A stretch of DNA of 28,609 nucleotides. Origin: Nitrosomonadales bacterium. Its GTDB lineage: Bacteria; Pseudomonadota; Gammaproteobacteria; Burkholderiales; Gallionellaceae. A model generated the notes under the pieces. That model had not been told where the DNA came from and did no database searches. It worked only from the letters and a program-made list of their open reading frames with translations. How positions within the stretch are numbered: the first letter of the stretch is position 1; each line of letters starts with the position of its first letter. The DNA lies in contig JADKHS010000027.1 of NCBI GenBank assembly GCA_016721605.1, positions 1 to 28,609 of the forward strand, in the 5' to 3' direction. The translations under genes were made by a program, and so were the position numbers. Below are positions 24,694 through 28,609 of this stretch, in pieces.

Positions 24694-24931
24694 CGTCCCT
24701 GCACTACACTTATCTTCGTTATAGATCATGCTTCAGCCGAACATGCCATGCATCAACTTGATGACAGCTATCGAAGCCGTTAATGCCAGCTCTCCGCTTT
24801 TCTTCCATTAAATATCAGCCAAATAATCGTCGTTTTTGATTCTGCACTGCTGGTAGTTGCCAAAAAGCGTTAACCGCGCTTGAAAGCCTTTTCAACGATC
24901 GCTCTTCCGCCATGAGTACCACGGGTGCCAG
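24694..24931. other. Gene-free stretch between the regulator and the cytochrome gene
   Basis: With the promoter region beyond it, about 300 bp separate the regulator stop from the cytochrome start. I see no supported gene, clear terminator or repeat in this part. Short open stretches on the minus strand have no start signals and are not recognisable. Confidence 0.4.
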
Positions 24932-24960
24932 GCGACAAAACCTTATGGGGGGTATATACT
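24932..24960 (+). promoter_or_regulatory. Possible sigma-70 promoter of the cytochrome c gene
   Basis: GCGACA (24932-24937) and TATACT (24955-24960) are spaced by 17 bp and match the -35 and -10 consensus at 4 and 5 of 6 positions. Transcription would start near 24967, giving a short leader with the Shine-Dalgarno GGGAGG at 24983-24988. The G-run TATGGGGGGTATA (24944-24956) between the boxes may be a binding site, but no regulator is identified. Confidence 0.4.
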
Positions 24961-24993
24961 GAACCGTATATTAACGTTTACTGGGAGGTCGAC

Positions 24994-25293
24994 ATGTTTC
25001 AAAAATTGATACTCGCCGTGCTGTTCACCTTGTTCGGAAATTTCGCTAATGCCGAAGCACAATTAATACACAACGCTGCACGTGGGGAGTTGTTGTATTC
25101 AACGCATTGCATTGCTTGCCACAGCACCCAAGTTCATTGGCGGGAAATGAAGCTCGTTACTGACTTAGCAAGTCTACAGTCGGAAGTACAGCGTTGGCAG
25201 GGAATTGCAAAACTTGGGTGGAATAATGAAGACGTTGAAGACGTTGCGCGACATCTGAATACTATCTATTACCGCTACCCCACGTCGGACTAA
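24994..25293 (+). CDS. Small periplasmic monohaem c-type cytochrome
   Basis: A 99-residue exported cytochrome. Residues 1-20 form a signal peptide (MFQKLILAVLFTLFGNFANA). The haem-binding motif CIACH is at residues 39-43, followed by a short helical domain ending VARHLNTIYYRYP. The only Met after the haem motif is M52, close to it; no Met lies in the usual distal-ligand region, so the sixth ligand is unclear. ATG 24994 is chosen because GGGAGG lies 5 nt upstream and the signal peptide starts there; a longer frame from 24925 would add 23 residues without these supports. It lies upstream of hpnC on the same strand, about 165 bp away. Its electron partners are unknown. Confidence 0.82.
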   Translation: MFQKLILAVLFTLFGNFANAEAQLIHNAARGELLYSTHCIACHSTQVHWREMKLVTDLASLQSEVQRWQGIAKLGWNNEDVEDVARHLNTIYYRYPTSD

Positions 25294-25458
25294 CCGGAGC
25301 ATTGTCACATCAGCAAACTTCCGCCAATATCTAAGGTGACATCACCGCGTACATTTATTTAGTGCAAGCATGGACTGCGTAGCGGCCATTACCCTCACAG
25401 TTTGCTGTGTCCTAAATTCCCATCAACACGAGAATCACTGATCAAAGCTTGTCCCAAA

Positions 25459-26274
25459 ATGGCCGTCAATCACTACGAAAACTTTCCCGTCGCTTCCATT
25501 CTTCTGCCTAAACGTTTGCGGCGGGCAGTTGAAATAATTTACCATTTTGCCCGTCAGGCTGACGATTTTGCCGATGAGGGTGATCTCCAAAATGAAGAGC
25601 GTTTTACGGCACTTGATGGGTTTCGCGGTGAACTCAAGCGCATTGCGGCCAATGAAACACCGCTTACCCCTTTGTTTTGCGACTTGGCGGACATCATTGC
25701 GCGGCATCAGTTGCCGCTGCAATTATTCCACGATCTGCTTGACGCTTTTTCGCAGGATGTACTCAAAAAACGTTACGCCAATTTCGACGAATTGCTGGAT
25801 TATTGCAGCCGTTCCGCTAATCCAGTTGGCAGGTTGTTGTTACATCTGTATGAAGAAGCTAGCCCCCCAAATCTGCAATATTCCGACGCTATCTGTACCA
25901 GTCTGCAACTCATCAATTTCTGGCAGGATGTAACAAAAGATTATGCCATCGACCGCATCTATTTGCCGCAGGATGAAATGGCGCACTTCGGCGTAATTGA
26001 AGCGCATATCGCGGATGGCCGCGTAGATAAGGAATGGCAACAACTTATGCAGTTTCAGGTTCAGCGCACACGTGACATGATGCGTAGCGGCGCCCCTCTT
26101 GGCAGTATATTGACTGGCCGTATCGGTATTGAGATGAGGCTCATCATTGCGGGCGGCAATCGCATACTCGACAAACTTGAAGCCGTGCAGTTCGACATGT
26201 TTCGCCAGCGTCCTGTGTTGCGTCCATTTGACTGGGTTATTATGCTGGGGAAAAGTGCGCCATTCAGCTTTTAA
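25459..26274 (+). CDS. hpnC: HpnC: hydroxysqualene synthase
   Basis: Member of the squalene/phytoene synthase family. HpnC converts presqualene diphosphate, made by HpnD, to hydroxysqualene, which HpnE reduces to squalene for hopanoid synthesis. Both Asp-rich motifs are present: QADDFADEG (D35, D36, D39) and NFWQDVTKDY. Other family features are HYENFPVASILLP at the N-terminus, the SANPVGRLLLHL region and the DRIYLPQDEM segment. The length is 271 residues from ATG 25459 (MAVNHYENF). A TTG start at 25402 would add 19 residues that look non-homologous. No strong Shine-Dalgarno is visible. It is the first gene of hpnCDE, all on the plus strand, and is intact. Confidence 0.92.
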   Translation: MAVNHYENFPVASILLPKRLRRAVEIIYHFARQADDFADEGDLQNEERFTALDGFRGELKRIAANETPLTPLFCDLADIIARHQLPLQLFHDLLDAFSQDVLKKRYANFDELLDYCSRSANPVGRLLLHLYEEASPPNLQYSDAICTSLQLINFWQDVTKDYAIDRIYLPQDEMAHFGVIEAHIADGRVDKEWQQLMQFQVQRTRDMMRSGAPLGSILTGRIGIEMRLIIAGGNRILDKLEAVQFDMFRQRPVLRPFDWVIMLGKSAPFSF

Positions 26275-26326
26275 AGGGTGCCCTAAATAGATAGTTTGGC
26301 CAGTTACCGTTTGATTACTACTTAAC

Positions 26327-27157
26327 ATGACTCCAGATCAGTATTGCAAAGACAAGGCAGCCCAAAGCGGTTCGAGCTTTTATTACAGTTTTATGTTTCT
26401 GCCGTCAGACAAACGCCGCGCTATCACAGCGTTGTATGCTTTTTGTCGCGAAGTAGACGATGTTGTGGACGAAAATTCAGATGAGAACGTGGCACGCGCT
26501 ACGCTGGCGTGGTGGCGCACCGAAGTGGCCGCTATTTACACGGGCACGCCGCAGCATCCGGTTGCACGGGCATTGGTGCCGGTGGTTAAACAGTACAGCC
26601 TGCCACAAGAACATTTCCACGAAATCATCGACGGCATGGAAATGGATTTGCAACAACACCAATATGCCGATTTCAAAGCCTTGCAACAGTATTGTTATCG
26701 TGTCGCCTCGGTAGTGGGGCTGCTCGCTGCGGAAATTTTTGGCTACACTGATCCTAATACGCTTAAATATGCGCACGATCTTGGCCTCGCTTTCCAGCTT
26801 ACCAATATCATCCGTGACGTGGGTGAAGACGCCCGGCGCGGGCGCATCTACCTGCCACTTGGTGAGTTGGCGCTTTTGGCGTACACGTCAACGATATTCT
26901 TGATAACAAGAAAGCGAAGGTTTTCAAAAACTAATGCAGTTTCAGGTTGACCGCGCACAACGCATTACCAGCGGGCACTCGAGCAACTGCCCGCTGCAGA
27001 CCGCAAATCGCAGCGCACTGGCCTGATCATGGCAGCAATTTATCGGACTACTCTGGAAGAAATCGTTGACAGTGGTTGTCATGTGTTAAAAGAACGCGTC
27101 TCGCTCACTCCGCTGCACAAACTATGGCTGGCATGGAAGACTTGGGTGAAAAATTAA
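26327..27157 (+). CDS. hpnD: HpnD: presqualene diphosphate synthase, three frameshifts
   Basis: Squalene/phytoene synthase family enzyme that joins two farnesyl diphosphates to presqualene diphosphate. The N-terminal two thirds are clear: FYYSFMFLPSDKRRAI, the first Asp motif EVDDVVDEN (D44, D45, D48), YRVASVVGLLAAEIFGY, and the second motif NIIRDVGEDARRGRIYLP. The frame then breaks near the T4 run 26874-26877. The rest is recovered by changing frame there, at A3 26911-26913 and at about 26962-26965: FGVHVNDILDNKK, LMQFQVDRAQR, YQRALEQLPAADRKSQRTG, and the end LHKLWLAWKTWVKN at TAA 27155-27157. Corrected length is about 277 residues, normal for HpnD. It starts 52 bp after hpnC and ends 44 bp before hpnE. 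Confidence 0.9.
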
Positions 27158-27201
27158 TTTCCTGTACTTCGCTACGCCCAAACCGAACAAAAATTGGTAT
27201 T

Positions 27202-28529
27202 GTGAGCAATAATAAAAATCACCATGTCGCCATTATTGGCGGCGGCTACGCCGGCATGGCCGCCGCCGTTACGCTCGCTGCGGCAAATATTCCGGTTACG
27301 GTATTCGAAAGCGCCAAGCAACTCGGCGGCCGCGCGCGCGGCGTGTGGCATAACAATGTTCAACTCGATAACGGCCAGCACATCCTCCTTGGCTGCTATC
27401 GCCATACATTGCAGCTTATTGAACAAGTCGGCGGTAACGTCGAGCACGACTTCCTGCGTTTGCCGCTGCAACTCACCTTGCACAATCGCTTTGCATTAAA
27501 AGCACCCCATCTGCCTGCCCCACTCCATTTACTGGTTGGACTGCTCAGCGCAAAGGGATTGTCATTTGGCGAACGGCTGCGTGCCGCACGATTTATGCTG
27601 GCGCTGAGGCACATTAATTTCACCTTGCTACACGACATCAGTGTATTTGAATTGTTACGCATGCATGGACAAAGTGATGGACTAATACGATTACTATGGG
27701 AACCGCTCTGCATCTCTGCACTTAACACGCCGATGCATATTGCTTCCGCTCAGGTGTTACTGAACGTATTACGCGATAGCCTAAACGGTGTGCGCAACGA
27801 TAGCGACATGCTGCTGCCACGCATAGATTTCACGGCACTATTTCCAGAGCGGGCGGCCGAATATGTCAAACAACATAGGGGCACGGTGCTTACCGCTTGC
27901 AGCGTAGAAGCCATCATTCCAAACGGCGACGAAATCAGGTTAACTACCCGCCAAACGCTACTGTCCGCTGCGCGCACTGAGCTATTCAGCCATGTCATTT
28001 GTGCAACTTCGCCCATTTCGGCTGCGCGGCTATTCCGTACCGTGCCGCAACTTGCATTGATAGCTGAACAGATTACAGCTATTCCGTATCAACCCATTTA
28101 TACCGTGTATCTGCAATATCCCGAACATGTATGTTTGCCGCACCCAATGCTGGGTTTAGACCGCTGCTTTGCCCAATGGCTGTTTGATAAAGGACAAATC
28201 GCCGGACAGCGTGGCCTCATCGCCGCCGTTATTAGCGCACAAGGGAAACATCAGAATTTAAAGCATGAATTGCTGGCGCAGAAAGTGGCACAAGAATTGT
28301 GTGAGCAACTTGGAATAATGGAAGCGCCTGTGTGGCACAAAGTTATTGCAGAAAACGCGCCACCTTCTCCTGTGAAACAAACCTGCTTCGCCCTGCCCAT
28401 ACCACACAAATTGCCAATGTATTGTTAGCGGGCGATTATGTGGCGGGAGAGTATCCGGCTACGCTAGAAAGCGCGGTAATGAGTGGTATGTTGTGTGCGG
28501 GAACGATTCTCGCAGCATTCAATCACTAA
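27202..28529 (+). CDS. hpnE: HpnE: FAD-dependent squalene-forming reductase, one frameshift
   Basis: Flavin amine-oxidase-type enzyme that reduces hydroxysqualene to squalene as the last step of the hpnCDE route. The dinucleotide-binding motif VAIIGGGYAGMAAAV starts at residue 9, followed by FESAKQLGGRARG and NGQHILLGCYRHTL. The C-terminal FAD motif LLAGDYVAGEYPATLESAVMSG is in another frame: after WHKVIAE the protein continues KRATFSCETNLLRPA, needing one more A in the A4 run 28352-28355. Corrected length is about 442 residues. I chose GTG 27202 because the motif begins right after it; an upstream frame from 27076 would overlap the end of hpnD. No clear Shine-Dalgarno is present. The last 80 bp of the window after its stop hold nothing recognisable. 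Confidence 0.9.
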
Positions 28530-28609
28530 ATCTAAAAGTCAACAGGAGTTGGCGAGTCAAATATTCATAAATTGGCAGCTTGGGCAGGTCTATCGCCAAT
28601 AGTCCCACA

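Noticed and set aside
24944..24956. Copper or nickel repressor (CsoR/RcnR-type) site
   Set aside because: A G6 run flanked by TAT and TATA resembles one half of such sites, but the second half is missing and no such regulator or metal gene is nearby.

Overview
The window looks like about 28.6 kb of chromosome from a betaproteobacterium, most likely of the Nitrosomonadales type (Gallionellaceae or Nitrosomonadaceae relatives). This is an inference from gene content: a PEP-CTERM surface protein with a sigma-54-type promoter, hpnCDE hopanoid/squalene genes next to a small cytochrome c, phosphoketolase plus acetate kinase, a YgfZ homologue of betaproteobacterial type, and about 50% GC by eye. No rRNA, tRNA or CRISPR array was seen.

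Layout. 1-950: a RAYT-type (Y1) transposase bounded by imperfect terminal inverted repeats. 950-1590: a ParDE-like toxin-antitoxin pair. 1680-9219 (minus strand): a Yej-type peptide/microcin C ABC importer in the order yejA, small secreted Cys protein, yejB, yejE, yejF. 9297-10367: ygfZ. 10368-11720: a gene-free stretch, then a PEP-CTERM protein with a -24/-12 promoter and a strong terminator. 11787-14728: a NarL-type histidine kinase and LuxR-type response regulator, separated and flanked by four copies of a 134-182 bp MITE-like element. 14771-18228 (minus): xfp and ackA, which together turn sugar phosphates into acetyl phosphate and then acetate plus ATP. 18431-24693: a defence block, namely a type III-like restriction-modification system (res and mod, both minus) with a higBA toxin-antitoxin module inserted between them in the opposite orientation, and a divergent XRE-family regulator next to mod with clustered palindromic sites. 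24994-28529: cytochrome c, then hpnC, hpnD, hpnE (presqualene diphosphate to squalene).

Many genes are broken by single-base indels, mostly one missing base in a run of 3-6 identical bases: transposase, parD, yejF, yejB, xfp, res, higA, mod, hpnD and hpnE. In every case the protein family continues in the next frame with no loss of sequence, and even housekeeping pathway genes are hit. I therefore read these mostly as sequencing or assembly errors, not as true pseudogenes, and give full-length spans for the corrected genes.

The most interesting parts are: (i) the res / higBA / mod / regulator block, with a palindrome shared between res and higB and six GTTACGT sites around the regulator start; (ii) the MITE-like elements that surround the kinase gene and form a tandem array before its regulator; (iii) a kinase whose N-terminal receiver lacks the phospho-acceptor Asp; (iv) a perfect 28-bp inverted repeat element carried in frame inside mod.
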